Source: Aeromonas sanarellii | GTDB lineage: Bacteria > Pseudomonadota > Gammaproteobacteria > Enterobacterales > Aeromonadaceae | NCBI RefSeq assembly: GCF_000820085.1 | Contig: NZ_CDBN01000073.1 | Coordinates: 1-64,000, forward strand | DNA: 64,000 nucleotides | Direction: 5' to 3' | Shown here: positions 26,899 to 38,263 of the stretch, in pieces | How positions within the stretch are numbered: the first letter of the stretch is position 1 | How the letters are laid out: each line of letters starts with the position of its first letter | Position numbers and translations under genes: made by a program | Notes under the pieces: model-generated | The model's input: only the letters and a program-made list of their open reading frames with translations | What the model was told of the DNA's origin: nothing | Database searches by the model: none

Positions 26899-27432
26899 TC
26901 AGGCGTACTTGTGATTGACGATGAATTCGAAGGACTCTGCGCCCAGCTCGCGACAGAAGCCGGCGAAGGCGGCCTTGGAGCCACTCTCTTCTCCCTGCTT
27001 GGAAAGATTCAACTGGAAGTTTGCCTTGAGCAGGTTGAACGGCTGTTGTTCCAGGGTCATGGTCTGCATGGCCTGGATGTCCCAGCCGTGATCGCTGAAG
27101 AACTGGGTACACTGGCTTACGATGCCGGGCTGATCCCGGATCAGCACCTCTGCGCTGGCGCTGATGTCATATTGCAGCGACTGGTGGCGCTCGGTGCGCT
27201 TCATCATGGTGATGAGATCCCACTCCTGACTGCGCAGGGGGAGGCTGATTTCAAGCTGCATCAGGCTGTTCCAGTCACCGGACAGCAGCATGATGAAGGT
27301 GAATTCGTTGCCGAAAATGCCAAGACGGCTGTCGACAATGTTGCAACCGCAGCCACTGACGTGACGGGTCACCTCATTGACGATGCCAGGCCTGTCCGTG
27401 CCGATGGCCGTTACGACCAGGTAGTGAGTCAT
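26899..27432 (-). CDS. gcvR: Glycine cleavage system regulatory protein GcvR
   Basis: A 177-residue protein with two ACT domains (TDRPGIVNEVTRHVSGCGCNI and RDQPGIVSQCTQFFSDHGWDI). In E. coli it binds glycine and restrains the activator GcvA. The ATG at 27432 gives MTHYLVVTAIGTDRPG, the family start. It is divergent from dapA. Confidence 0.92.
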   Translation of the reverse strand: MTHYLVVTAIGTDRPGIVNEVTRHVSGCGCNIVDSRLGIFGNEFTFIMLLSGDWNSLMQLEISLPLRSQEWDLITMMKRTERHQSLQYDISASAEVLIRDQPGIVSQCTQFFSDHGWDIQAMQTMTLEQQPFNLLKANFQLNLSKQGEESGSKAAFAGFCRELGAESFEFIVNHKYA

Positions 27433-27632
27433 AAATCGTCTCTCGTCCATTATTGCGAATGCGGTGACAGCGGGCGCCGCTGACGGGCATGGCGCCCTGC
27501 TTCGGGCCCTGTCCTGCCCTGGTGCATCCATACGTTTTGTGGCGGATGGTAACACGGCTTGTCCCTTGCCTCCCTTGTTTTTCAAAAGGGGCAGCTTTAC
27601 CATTACGCCCCTGAAAATCGGGAGAATTATCC

Positions 27633-28520
27633 ATGTTACGCGGTAGTATTGTTGCGCTCGTTACCCCCATGCTGGCCTCGGGTGACATCGATTGGAGCAG
27701 TCTGGCTGAGCTGGTCGAGTATCATGTGGATGCCGGCACCAGCGCCATCGTCGCGGTGGGCACCACGGGGGAGTCGGTCACCCTGAGCGAGCAGGAACAT
27801 ATCGCCGTCGTCGAAAAAACGGTGGAATATGCCGCAGGGCGCATCCCGGTCATCGCGGGGTGCGGCTCCAACAACACGGCGCATGCCATCGCCCTCTCCA
27901 GGCGTCTCGCCAGCACCGGCGTGGTGGCGGGTCTCTCGGTCACCCCCTATTACAACAAACCCACCCAGGAAGGCCTCTATCGTCACTATTGTGCGATCGC
28001 CGAGGCTAGTGGTCTGCCTCAAATTCTCTATAATGTGCCCGGTCGCACCTGCTGTGACCTCAAACCGGAGACGGTGGCCCGTCTGGCCAAGGTGCCCGGC
28101 ATTATCGGTTTGAAAGAGGCAACCGGCGATCTCGGCCGCACCCCGCTGCTGCGCGAGCTGTGCGGGCCGGATTTTGCGCTTTATAGTGGCGATGACGCCA
28201 GCGGATGTGATTTCATGCTGCAAGGGGGTGATGGTGTCATTTCGGTCACCACCAATATTGCGGCGCCCCAGATGGCCGACATGTGTCGTGCTGCGCTGGC
28301 CGGAGATGCCGGACGGGCGCATGACATCAACAATCGATTGATGCCGTTGCATCAGACTCTGTTCTGTGAACCGAGTCCCATCCCGGTGAAGTGGGCCTGT
28401 GCCCGGCTGGGACTGATGGCGACGGCGACCTTGCGCCTGCCCCTGACCGACCTCACCCCAGAGGGAGAGCAGGCGATGGCGCGAGCACTGACGACTGCGG
28501 AGTTGATGGCGAGTGTTTAA
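27633..28520 (+). CDS. dapA: 4-hydroxy-tetrahydrodipicolinate synthase DapA
   Basis: A 295-residue Schiff-base aldolase condensing pyruvate and aspartate semialdehyde, first step of the diaminopimelate/lysine branch. Lys161 (GLKEATGD) is the Schiff-base lysine; the proton-relay Tyr is in LYNVPGRT, and the GTTGES loop is intact. GGGAG precedes the ATG. Its last eight bases overlap the GTG start of bamC. Confidence 0.96.
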   Translation: MLRGSIVALVTPMLASGDIDWSSLAELVEYHVDAGTSAIVAVGTTGESVTLSEQEHIAVVEKTVEYAAGRIPVIAGCGSNNTAHAIALSRRLASTGVVAGLSVTPYYNKPTQEGLYRHYCAIAEASGLPQILYNVPGRTCCDLKPETVARLAKVPGIIGLKEATGDLGRTPLLRELCGPDFALYSGDDASGCDFMLQGGDGVISVTTNIAAPQMADMCRAALAGDAGRAHDINNRLMPLHQTLFCEPSPIPVKWACARLGLMATATLRLPLTDLTPEGEQAMARALTTAELMASV

Positions 28521-29637
28521 AGCAAATGGAAAGGGAAATGCAGGGCGCCTGGTGCTGAGTGTCGCGACGGTTGCCGTGCTGGCAGCCTGCAGCTCACCCC
28601 AGGACCGCAAGATGGCCAACCGTGGCTTCGAGTATGAAGAGAGCCGCCTCGAAGGCCGTGCCTTCCTTGTGCCCGCCGGGTTGAGTACCCCCGCCTTTAA
28701 CAACGGTTTCGACATTCCGGCCCTGCCAGAGAGCAGCCGTGAGGGCGCCATCGGCGCCAAGGTGGATGTGCGTCCGCCCGCCCAGCTGCTGACCGTGGTC
28801 CCGGGCAGCCAGGTGGTGGCCAACGCCGAGGAGCCGACCATCGCCTTCTATGCCCTGAGCACCAGCCAGAGCGTGGAGCGCGACACCTGGGCCTTCCTGA
28901 TGAACTTCCTGGCCGAGCACAAGGTGACCACAGAGAAGCTGGATCAGCAGGCCGGGGTATTGCAGACCGGCTGGTTTGACAACACCGCAGTGCTCGATGG
29001 CTGGGCGGAAGAAGACGATGACTTCAAGATCCGTCAGCGTTACCAGTTCGTCTTGAAGAATGATGTGCAGCGCCACGCCACCATGATGTCGGTCCGGGTG
29101 CTGGAGCACGAAGAGACCATCGACGGCGAGACCAGCACGGCGCTGACGCCGGCCGATGCCCAGCGCTACGCGACCCGTGCCCTGAACCAGTTCTCCCTCT
29201 ATTACGACAAGCAGCTCAAGGCCCGCGAGCAGCACAAGTCCAGCGATGGCATGGGGCTGGAACTGGGGCTGGACAACAACGAGCTGAGCGCCTGGATTGC
29301 CGAGGGGTCGTTTGACCAGGTCTGGCGCCGCCTCAACCAGGTGCTGCCGGCCTATGGCTTCACCATCAAGGACACCCAGCAGTCCCTGGGCTGGATCGAC
29401 GTGGAGTACGACGAGCCGGATGCCGAATTCTGGAAGGCCAAGGGGGCCGAGCCGTTCAAGCTGGAGGAAGAGCAGTACCGCTTCCAGCTCGGCGAGATGG
29501 CGGGAGGCAAGACCTCCATCACCCTGTTTGACAAGGACAAAAAGCCTGTCTCATCCGGCGTCATCTCCCAGATGTACATCAGTCTGTCCGAGGCATTCGC
29601 CAAGGGTCTGGCTGACCAAGCTGCAAAAACAGAATAG
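28513..29637 (+). CDS. bamC: Outer-membrane protein assembly factor BamC
   Basis: A 374-residue lipoprotein of the BAM complex. The signal region ends AVLAACSS, with Cys26 as lipid anchor. The rest has the unstructured N-terminal stretch after the cysteine and two helix-grip domains known for BamC (NlpB). The GTG start overlaps dapA by eight bases, so translation is probably coupled. The order dapA-bamC-purC is conserved with enterics. A terminator-like hairpin follows immediately. Confidence 0.93.
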   Translation: MFKANGKGNAGRLVLSVATVAVLAACSSPQDRKMANRGFEYEESRLEGRAFLVPAGLSTPAFNNGFDIPALPESSREGAIGAKVDVRPPAQLLTVVPGSQVVANAEEPTIAFYALSTSQSVERDTWAFLMNFLAEHKVTTEKLDQQAGVLQTGWFDNTAVLDGWAEEDDDFKIRQRYQFVLKNDVQRHATMMSVRVLEHEETIDGETSTALTPADAQRYATRALNQFSLYYDKQLKAREQHKSSDGMGLELGLDNNELSAWIAEGSFDQVWRRLNQVLPAYGFTIKDTQQSLGWIDVEYDEPDAEFWKAKGAEPFKLEEEQYRFQLGEMAGGKTSITLFDKDKKPVSSGVISQMYISLSEAFAKGLADQAAKTE

Positions 29638-29665
29638 AAACAGGGGCCTCGTGCCCCTGTTTTGT
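29638..29665 (+). terminator. Terminator after bamC
   Basis: AAACAGGGGC/GCCCCTGTTT hairpin with TTTTGTT. Confidence 0.8.
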
Positions 29666-29704
29666 TATGCCCGACCTGCTGCTGCCCCTGTCGGCCCGGC
29701 AGCA

Positions 29705-29754
29705 CGGGTGTCTGGCGAGCTGAATCCCCACAGACAGGGGCCTGTGCGCCTGTC
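29705..29754 (+). repeat. Possible eroded copy of the bamC 3' end and terminator
   Basis: GGGTGTCTGGCGAGCTG followed by ACAGGGGCCTGTGCGCCTGT parallels GGGTCTGGC..AGCTG and ACAGGGGCCTCGTGCCCCTGT at the bamC end (29602-29662), but only with gaps. The second hairpin lacks a T run. It sits in the leader of purC. Confidence 0.35.
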
Positions 29755-29786
29755 CAACTAGTCCACAACAGGAAGTGTTATTAGCC

Positions 29787-30890
29787 ATGAGTCTTGCAGA
29801 TCAAGTATTGGCGGTGAACGACGATTTGCCGATCCGTACCGATAAACCTGTCCATTCCGGCAAAGTGCGCAGCGTCTACTGGTTGACCCCGGCAGACAGT
29901 GCCCGGCTCATCAGAGAGAAAGGCTATGATGTGCCGGCCGACACGCCGCTCGCCCTCATGGTGATCAGTGATCGCATCTCGGCCTTCGACTGCATCTGGC
30001 AAGGGGTGGACGGCCTGAACGGCGTCCCCGGCAAGGGGGCGGCGCTCAACGCCATCTCCAGCCACTGGTTCAAGTTGTTCAAGGAGAAGGGGCTGGCGGA
30101 CAGCCACATCCTGGACATCCCGCACCCCTTCGTCTGGATAGTGCAAAAAGCCCGTCCCGTGATGATCGAGGCCATCGCCCGTCAATACATCACCGGCTCC
30201 ATGTGGCGTGCCTACAAGGACGGCGAGCGCGAGTTCTGCGGCATCACCTTGCCGGAAGGGCTGAAGAAGGATCAGAAGCTGCCCGAGATCCTCATCACCC
30301 CGTCCACCAAGGGGATCCTCAAGGGGCTGGACGGCGTGCCGGAGGCGGATGACGTCAATGTCTCCCGCGCCGACATCGCGCGCCACCATCAGGCCTTCGG
30401 CTTCCGCTCCGCGGCGGACATCGACCGCTACGAGACGCTGCTCAAGGAAGGCTTCAACGTCATCAGCGAGGCGCTGGCCGCGCTGGATCAGGTCTTCGTC
30501 GACACCAAGTTCGAGTTCGGTTACGTGACCGATGCCGCCGGCCGCGAGAAGCTCATCTACATGGATGAGGTCGGCACCCCCGACAGCTCCCGCATCTGGG
30601 ACGGTGCCGCCCTGCGCCGTGGCGAGATCGTCGAGAAGTCCAAAGAGGGCTTCCGCCAGTGGCTGCTGAACCACTTCCCGGATCCGGACATCCTGCTCAA
30701 CAAGAACCGCATGCCGGAACGTTTCGCCCTGGCCCGGGACAACAAGCTGCCCACCGAGGTGATGATGGACATCTCCCACACCTATGTGGGGATCGCCGAG
30801 AAGATCATCGGCCAGCCGCTGGTACGCAGCGCCAACCCGAAGCAGGAGATCATCGAGGTGCTGCGCGAGCAGTACGGCCTGATCGACTGA
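29787..30890 (+). CDS. purC: SAICAR synthetase PurC (long form)
   Basis: A 367-residue phosphoribosylaminoimidazole-succinocarboxamide synthase joining CAIR and aspartate in purine synthesis. It is longer than the ~237-residue E. coli enzyme and of the type found in vibrios and relatives. Motifs include [32 protein letters not shown] and [12 protein letters not shown]. The ATG at 29787 follows AGGAAG. No PurR box is evident upstream. Confidence 0.92.
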   Translation: MSLADQVLAVNDDLPIRTDKPVHSGKVRSVYWLTPADSARLIREKGYDVPADTPLALMVISDRISAFDCIWQGVDGLNGVPGKGAALNAISSHWFKLFKEKGLADSHILDIPHPFVWIVQKARPVMIEAIARQYITGSMWRAYKDGEREFCGITLPEGLKKDQKLPEILITPSTKGILKGLDGVPEADDVNVSRADIARHHQAFGFRSAADIDRYETLLKEGFNVISEALAALDQVFVDTKFEFGYVTDAAGREKLIYMDEVGTPDSSRIWDGAALRRGEIVEKSKEGFRQWLLNHFPDPDILLNKNRMPERFALARDNKLPTEVMMDISHTYVGIAEKIIGQPLVRSANPKQEIIEVLREQYGLID

Positions 30891-30961
30891 GGCTGACCGC
30901 CTTTTTTTGCCGCCCAGGAACAAACGTTTGCCGGCGGTGAAAACCGCAGACCGACAAAGAC

Positions 30962-30989
30962 GCGGGCCCCATGACGGGGCCCGCTTTTT
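30962..30989 (+). terminator. Terminator after purC
   Basis: GCGGGCCCC/GGGGCCCGC hairpin followed by TTTTTA, between convergent purC and the SDR gene. Confidence 0.85.
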
Positions 30990-31008
30990 ATTGCTCTGTC
31001 TGCCGGGC

Positions 31009-31611
31009 TCAGCCGTTGACCCTGAATACCTGGCCGGTCTGCACCCCCAGCACCGACTTCCTGTAGGCCTGCGCCACCCGGGCGGCGGGTACCGGCACGA
31101 AGCCCGGGAAGAAGTCGGCGTACTTGTCCATGGACTCTGTCAGCACGGTGGGGCTCACCACGTTGATGCGAAGTCCTCTGGGCAGCTCGCAGGCGGCCGC
31201 CTTCACGAAGTGCTCGATGGCGCCGTTGATGGTGCTGGCGCTCACTCCCCAGTTGATGGGCTCCTCGCTCAGGATGCCGCTGATGAGGGTGATGGAACCC
31301 CGATCGCTCAGGTGGGGGATGGCGGCCCGGGTCAGGTTGATCTGGCCCATCAGCTTGCTCTGGAGCCCCAGCTGCCACTGCTCGTCGCTCATCTCGGTCA
31401 GGGCGTTGAAGGCGACGCTGCCGCTGGCGACCACCAGGGCGTCGAAGGGCCCGATCTGGGCGAACAGCGCCTCGATGGAGGCCTTGTCCCGCATGTCGAC
31501 CCTGGCGTCCCCCCGGCTATGGCCGACCCGGATCACCTGGTGGTCCTGGGCGAGCAGGTCGCTGACGGCGGAACCTATGGTGCCGGAGGCACCCACGATC
31601 ACGATTTTCAT
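31009..31611 (-). CDS. Short-chain dehydrogenase/reductase
   Basis: A 200-residue protein with a Rossmann start MKIVIVGASGTIGSAVSDLL (TGxxxGxG variant GASGTIG). The catalytic Tyr-x-x-x-Lys is not obvious: the expected place reads WGVSASTINGAIEHFVKA, without the tyrosine, so it belongs to the short atypical SDRs. Divergent from a LysR regulator 99 bases away, which probably controls it. Substrate unknown. Confidence 0.8.
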   Translation of the reverse strand: MKIVIVGASGTIGSAVSDLLAQDHQVIRVGHSRGDARVDMRDKASIEALFAQIGPFDALVVASGSVAFNALTEMSDEQWQLGLQSKLMGQINLTRAAIPHLSDRGSITLISGILSEEPINWGVSASTINGAIEHFVKAAACELPRGLRINVVSPTVLTESMDKYADFFPGFVPVPAARVAQAYRKSVLGVQTGQVFRVNG

Positions 31612-31710
31612 CTTGGTCACTCCTGTTTGGGATATTGATGATTCTAGTCGTCTCCGAGAGGAGAAAAAGCGCTTATGATGAACCCATTGTTTCCGTTTTG
31701 GAGCTAATGA

Positions 31711-32613
31711 ATGGACATCGCCCATCTGGCCAGTTTCTACGAGGTGGTGCTGCGGGGCAGTTTCTCCGCCGCCGCCGATGCCCTGGGGGTGAGCAAGGGG
31801 ATGCTGAGCCGCCACGTCGGCGCCCTGGAGTCGTCCCTCAACGCCCAGCTGCTGCAGCGCACGACCCGCCGCCTCAGCTTGACCGAGGCGGGCAAGACCC
31901 TCTATCAGCAGGCGGGGGAGATCTTCGCCCTGGCCCGTCAGGCGGAGCAGGACATCCAGGCCCTGACCGAGGAGGACAGCGGCCGGCTGAGGTTCACCTG
32001 CCCGGTCAGCACGGGGGACCGCATGGTGAGCGAGCTGATCGCCCGCTTTGCCGAGCTCTGTCCCGGTGTCCAGGTGGAGCTCAACTTCACCAATGCCACG
32101 ATCGACATGAGCCAGGGGGAGCACGACATCGCCCTGCGGGCCATGAGCCAGATCCCCGACAACCTGGTGGCGCTGCCCCTCGGGCGATTGAAGGACGTGG
32201 TGGTGGCCAGCCCAACCCTGCTGGCCCGGGAGGGGAGCCCCGCCACCCCCTATGAGCTGGGGGGGCGCCCCTGCCTGCTGCAGGGCCACAACCCGGCCTG
32301 GGAACAGTGGCACTTTCGCAGGGGAGAGGAGGAGGCGCACATCCTGGTGCAGGGCAGGGTGCGGGCCAATCACTACAGCACAGTGCTGCAGCTGGCCCGG
32401 GCTGGCATGGGCTTTGCCAAGTGCCCGCTGATGCTGGTGGAGGCCAGCCTGGCCAGGGGAGAGCTGGTGGCCGTGCTGGACGAGTGGCAAACGGGGCTGC
32501 ATCCGCTGCACGTGCTGCACGCCCAGCAGCGGCGGGTGCCGCGCAAGATCCGGCTGTTCAAGCAGGTGCTGGCCCAGTGGTTCGCCGAGCGGCCCCATTA
32601 TCTGCTGCGGTGA
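31711..32613 (+). CDS. LysR family transcriptional regulator
   Basis: A 300-residue regulator. The N-terminal winged HTH reads LASFYEVVLRGSFSAAADAL, with RLSLTEAGKTLY closing the domain; the effector domain follows. GGAG precedes the ATG at 31711. Divergent from the SDR gene, the usual arrangement for a LysR regulator and its target. The ligand is unknown. Confidence 0.9.
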   Translation: MDIAHLASFYEVVLRGSFSAAADALGVSKGMLSRHVGALESSLNAQLLQRTTRRLSLTEAGKTLYQQAGEIFALARQAEQDIQALTEEDSGRLRFTCPVSTGDRMVSELIARFAELCPGVQVELNFTNATIDMSQGEHDIALRAMSQIPDNLVALPLGRLKDVVVASPTLLAREGSPATPYELGGRPCLLQGHNPAWEQWHFRRGEEEAHILVQGRVRANHYSTVLQLARAGMGFAKCPLMLVEASLARGELVAVLDEWQTGLHPLHVLHAQQRRVPRKIRLFKQVLAQWFAERPHYLLR

Positions 32614-32689
32614 GTCAGAGTCCCGTTATTTTTCTGTCATCTGGGGCTGCTACCCTGCCCCATCATCGCGAACGCAAGAGAGGCAGGGA

Positions 32690-33322
32690 ATGAAGGGTCA
32701 TCAGGGTTGGGTCGGAGTCATGTCGTTGTGTGCCGGCTTGTTGTGTGCCGGCTCGGTGCAGGCCGAGGTCAGGGTCGAGGTGCCCCGGGATTTCCAGATC
32801 CTGGCGGTGAGCGCCGGCAAGGTGCAGGACGAGCAGCACGCCCTGCTGGCGGACGGGGAGCAGCAACTGCTGGTGCGTTATGAGGGGGTGATCCCGAGCC
32901 GCAGCAGCAGCGACAACGATCGCCTGGTTCGCTCCGAGCCCCAGGTGATCCGCTATGAGGCTCGCGGGCAGTCGATCCGGCTGCAGGCCGCCGTACCCAC
33001 CGATGAGGCAGGCATGGAGCGTTATGCCAAGGCGCCCACCCTGAGCCTGCTGGCGGGAGGGCAGCCCCTCGAGGTGCGGCAGGAGCCGCTGGTGGTGCAG
33101 GGGATGCAGATCGGCATGGACTGGCATGCCAGGCTGGCGGAATACAACCGTGGCGCCGGACAGGCGGTGCTGGCGGCCGGTGCGGTGGCGGCCACGGCTG
33201 CGGCGACGCCGGCTCAGGCCCTTCCCGCCAGCGAGCTGGAGGGGCAGTTGCAGCAACTCTTCCTGAAGGCGGACCCCGAACTTCGCAAGCGCTTCATCGG
33301 CTGGGCCGTGCCCCGTCTTTAA
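32690..33322 (+). CDS. DUF2057 (YccT/CsgI-like) secreted protein
   Basis: A 210-residue precursor with a signal peptide ending SVQA. The mature part starts with beta-rich EVRVEVPRDFQILAVSAGKVQ, typical of DUF2057 proteins; the E. coli member YccT restrains curli assembly. An Ala-rich stretch (about 160-185) precedes the helical C-terminus. Single gene with its own promoter region after the LysR gene. A curli role here is not implied by context. Confidence 0.75.
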   Translation: MKGHQGWVGVMSLCAGLLCAGSVQAEVRVEVPRDFQILAVSAGKVQDEQHALLADGEQQLLVRYEGVIPSRSSSDNDRLVRSEPQVIRYEARGQSIRLQAAVPTDEAGMERYAKAPTLSLLAGGQPLEVRQEPLVVQGMQIGMDWHARLAEYNRGAGQAVLAAGAVAATAAATPAQALPASELEGQLQQLFLKADPELRKRFIGWAVPRL

Positions 33323-33392
33323 GTTTGTCCCTGGTTGCAGTAACGTGGGCACTCTCATCCCCCGAGTGCCCAAGTTGACCAGCGAGGCCCCC

Positions 33393-33839
33393 ATGTTCGA
33401 ATTGCATCCCCGCCTGCAGGCGGATACCCGGATTCTCGGGGATCTGCCCCTGTGCCGCGTCCTGCTTGCCAAAGACAGCCAGTATCCCTGGCTCATCCTG
33501 GTGCCCAGGGTCGCCAACCTGCGGGAGATCCACCACCTGCTCCCCGAACAGCAGCAACAGCTGATGCAGGAGTCCTGCGCCGTCGCCACCCTGATGGAGC
33601 AGGTGCTGCGCCCGGACAAGATCAACGTGGCCGCGCTCGGCAACCTGGTGCCCCAGCTGCATCTGCATCACGTGGCCCGTTTCAGCTCCGATGCCGCCTG
33701 GCCCGGCCCCATCTGGGGAGCCTGCCCCGCCATTCCCCATGAGGCGCAAGCATTGCAAGCGGCGGCCGATAACTGGCGTGCCCGCTTGGCCACCCTGGAT
33801 GGATTCCAGCCCTGGCTGACTGATAATCCAGTCAAGTGA
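33393..33839 (+). CDS. HIT-domain protein
   Basis: A 148-residue histidine-triad-fold protein. The motif reads PQLHLHHVAR near residue 90, a variant of HxHxHxx in which the first position is Gln, so nucleotide hydrolase or transferase activity is plausible but the leaving-group histidine arrangement is modified. The ATG at 33393 follows GAGG. A GGGCACTC/GAGTGCCC hairpin lies in the 70-base gap before it. Confidence 0.8.
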   Translation: MFELHPRLQADTRILGDLPLCRVLLAKDSQYPWLILVPRVANLREIHHLLPEQQQQLMQESCAVATLMEQVLRPDKINVAALGNLVPQLHLHHVARFSSDAAWPGPIWGACPAIPHEAQALQAAADNWRARLATLDGFQPWLTDNPVK

Positions 33840-33957
33840 GAGGTGGCTCGCGCTTTGCGCACAGGGATAGCGCAATCTGTTAGCGTCTCGCGCCCGTGCG
33901 TGATGACATGGGCGCTGAGACAGACCCGTCTATTTTTTCGATCAGCAGGAAGGTTCC

Positions 33958-34650
33958 ATGATAGTGACAAGATCCGAGGATGATGCCGTATTGACCACAG
34001 AGGATGTGCTGCTGAGCCTGTGCAATTCGGTGACGAGCGTATTGAGTGCGGCGACCCAGACCCAGGTGCGCTTCTCCGGCATGGTGCAACGGATCAGCAA
34101 GACCTGCCTCAAGCCGGACATCGGCTGCTTCGTGCTGTTTGACGGCGGCTTCTCCGGGCTGGTGGTGATCAACTTCTCCGCCGCCGCGGCCATGGAGCTC
34201 TACGAGCGCTACATGCTGAGCATGGGGCTCTCCAAGGAGGATCTCGCCATCTCCCACACCTCGGACGAGGTGAGCAACGTCATGGGCGAGCTGATGAACC
34301 AGATCGTCGGCAGCTTCACCACCAAGGTGGGGCGCGAGTTGCAGACCCACATCACCCAGAACCAGCCCAAGATGCTGGCCCTGAACAAGCAGGTGATGCT
34401 GAGCGTCGATACCAACCTGGACAACCCCGAGACCCGCAGGGTCACCTTCTTCACCGCCAGCAACAACATCTTCTATCTGGAGCTGGCCATGGACAAGACG
34501 GAGTTCATCCGGATTCATGATGGCGGCGTGCAGGAGGAGGTGGATCCGGACGAGCTGATCGCCCAGGCCAAGCTGGCAGCCAAGCCGGCCCAGGCCATCG
34601 CCCCGGCGAGCAACGAGCACGACGATCTGCTGGACTCCCTCGGCATCTGA
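33958..34650 (+). CDS. DUF3334 protein, CheX/CheC-like
   Basis: A 230-residue cytoplasmic protein. The central region SDEVSNVMGELMNQIVGSF holds the ExxN motif (ELMN) of CheC/CheX phosphatases, which remove phosphate from response regulators such as CheY, in a CheX-like fold with beta strands before and after. The last ~40 residues are Ala/Lys-rich and end in DDLLDSLGI, a possible docking tail. Monocistronic, with its own terminator. A signalling phosphatase role is inferred. Confidence 0.7.
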   Translation: MIVTRSEDDAVLTTEDVLLSLCNSVTSVLSAATQTQVRFSGMVQRISKTCLKPDIGCFVLFDGGFSGLVVINFSAAAAMELYERYMLSMGLSKEDLAISHTSDEVSNVMGELMNQIVGSFTTKVGRELQTHITQNQPKMLALNKQVMLSVDTNLDNPETRRVTFFTASNNIFYLELAMDKTEFIRIHDGGVQEEVDPDELIAQAKLAAKPAQAIAPASNEHDDLLDSLGI

Positions 34651-34673
34651 TGGCGACGGGCACCACGAATGAA

Positions 34674-34702
34674 GAGGCCACCCCCGGGGTGGCCTCCTTG
34701 TT
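34674..34702. terminator. Terminator between DUF3334 and DUF2860 genes
   Basis: GAGGCCACC/GGTGGCCTC hairpin with CTTGTTT, between convergent genes. Confidence 0.75.
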
Positions 34703-34716
34703 TGCGGGGAACCGCG

Positions 34717-35715
34717 TTAGAAGTTGTAGAGCAGGCCGGTGCTGAAGCGGCTGGCCTGGCTGTCGTAGAAGTCGATGTCGGAGTCGGCGCTGGAATAGGC
34801 CAGGGTGAAGGTGGCGGAGAGCGGCTTGACCCCGAACAGGTTGTGCCAGAAGAAGGTGCCGTTGAGGGCGAACTCGCTGGCGTCGGCATGCCGGCCGAAC
34901 AGGGGGTTCGCCTCGTCATACTTGCGCTTGCCGGCATAGAGGTTGCTCACGATGGACCACTGGGACGCGCGCCTGGCGTAGGTCAGTTGCAGGCCGGTGT
35001 TCTTGAAACTCTCGGCGCTGCCATCGAGGTCGGCCTGCCGGTAGAGGAGCGCGGGCTCCAGCAGCTGGTTGTCGGCGAAATGGAACTGATAGGAGAGCTC
35101 CATGGCGTGGACCTTGCCGTTGCGATCCAGCATGGGGGCATACTGGGTGCCGTGGGTCTGGTCGTATTGCTGGCCGCTGCGTTCCTGGTCGAGCTCCACT
35201 TCCCGGCTGGTGAGGCTGCCGTAGAAGTTGCTGCCCCAGATCCTGTCCCAGGCGAATCGCACTCCTTTCGACTCGAGATCGGTGGAGCTGCGATCCACCC
35301 CGGTGGCGAAGGGATCGCTCCACAGCTCCACCGGCATGACGTTGAACACCAGGGAAGTGGCGACTATGCCCTTGTCGCCCATCTCCTGGCGCAGGCCGAG
35401 CTGCTGGGTGAAGTCGAAGCGCACCGCGTCCTGGATCAGGTTGCCGAGGAACACCTGGGTGCGGGTGTCGGCGAAGGTGTAGCGGATGTCGGCGTTGATG
35501 AGCGGGCTCAAGCCGCTTTCGCTGTCGGGGGAGCCGAGATCCTGGATGCGGCTGTCGCTGTCATCGCCGGCGTAGAAGTTGGACTTGTGGCTGCCGACAT
35601 TGACCCCGCCCAGCAGGAAACCGGACCAGCCGGATTGGCGGGGGATCTCCCCCAGATCGGCGTGGGCGACGTTGGCGACCAGCAGGCCAAGACTCAACAG
35701 AACATGATTGCGCAT
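34717..35715 (-). CDS. DUF2860 outer-membrane beta-barrel protein
   Basis: A 332-residue precursor with a signal peptide (MRNHVLLSLGLLVANVAHA). The mature protein has alternating amphipathic beta strands and ends in the aromatic FSTGLLYNF, the BAM recognition signal of outer-membrane barrels. It resembles the DUF2860 family of vibrios and aeromonads. A porin- or adhesin-like role is possible; ligand unknown. The ATG at 35715 follows AGGAG; an upstream in-frame ATG at 35745 is disfavoured because the signal peptide begins at 35715. Confidence 0.8.
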   Translation of the reverse strand: MRNHVLLSLGLLVANVAHADLGEIPRQSGWSGFLLGGVNVGSHKSNFYAGDDSDSRIQDLGSPDSESGLSPLINADIRYTFADTRTQVFLGNLIQDAVRFDFTQQLGLRQEMGDKGIVATSLVFNVMPVELWSDPFATGVDRSSTDLESKGVRFAWDRIWGSNFYGSLTSREVELDQERSGQQYDQTHGTQYAPMLDRNGKVHAMELSYQFHFADNQLLEPALLYRQADLDGSAESFKNTGLQLTYARRASQWSIVSNLYAGKRKYDEANPLFGRHADASEFALNGTFFWHNLFGVKPLSATFTLAYSSADSDIDFYDSQASRFSTGLLYNF

Positions 35716-35917
35716 CGGGAGTGCTCCTGACATAACGGATGACATGGGTGGCAGCGGGGTCCGGCCTGGTTGGCTGAACCGGAGCTGACTGACTCATGGC
35801 AGGCATGCTACCCCAGCCGGAGTGTGACGTTAATCAATAATTTAAGATGCGGCGGGCAAGAGTTCAGGGCGCCGTACTGGTATTCTGTTTGCGCAATCGA
35901 GAGGGGAAAGCAACGAG

Positions 35918-38230
<2,313 letters not shown>

Positions 38231-38263
38231 GGCGGGCAAAAAAACCGGGCAAGGAGCCACAAG

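Noticed and set aside
30918-30938. PurR-box-like AACAAACGTTTGCC
   Set aside because: It lies downstream of purC between convergent genes and matches the consensus only in the core; unlikely to control purC.
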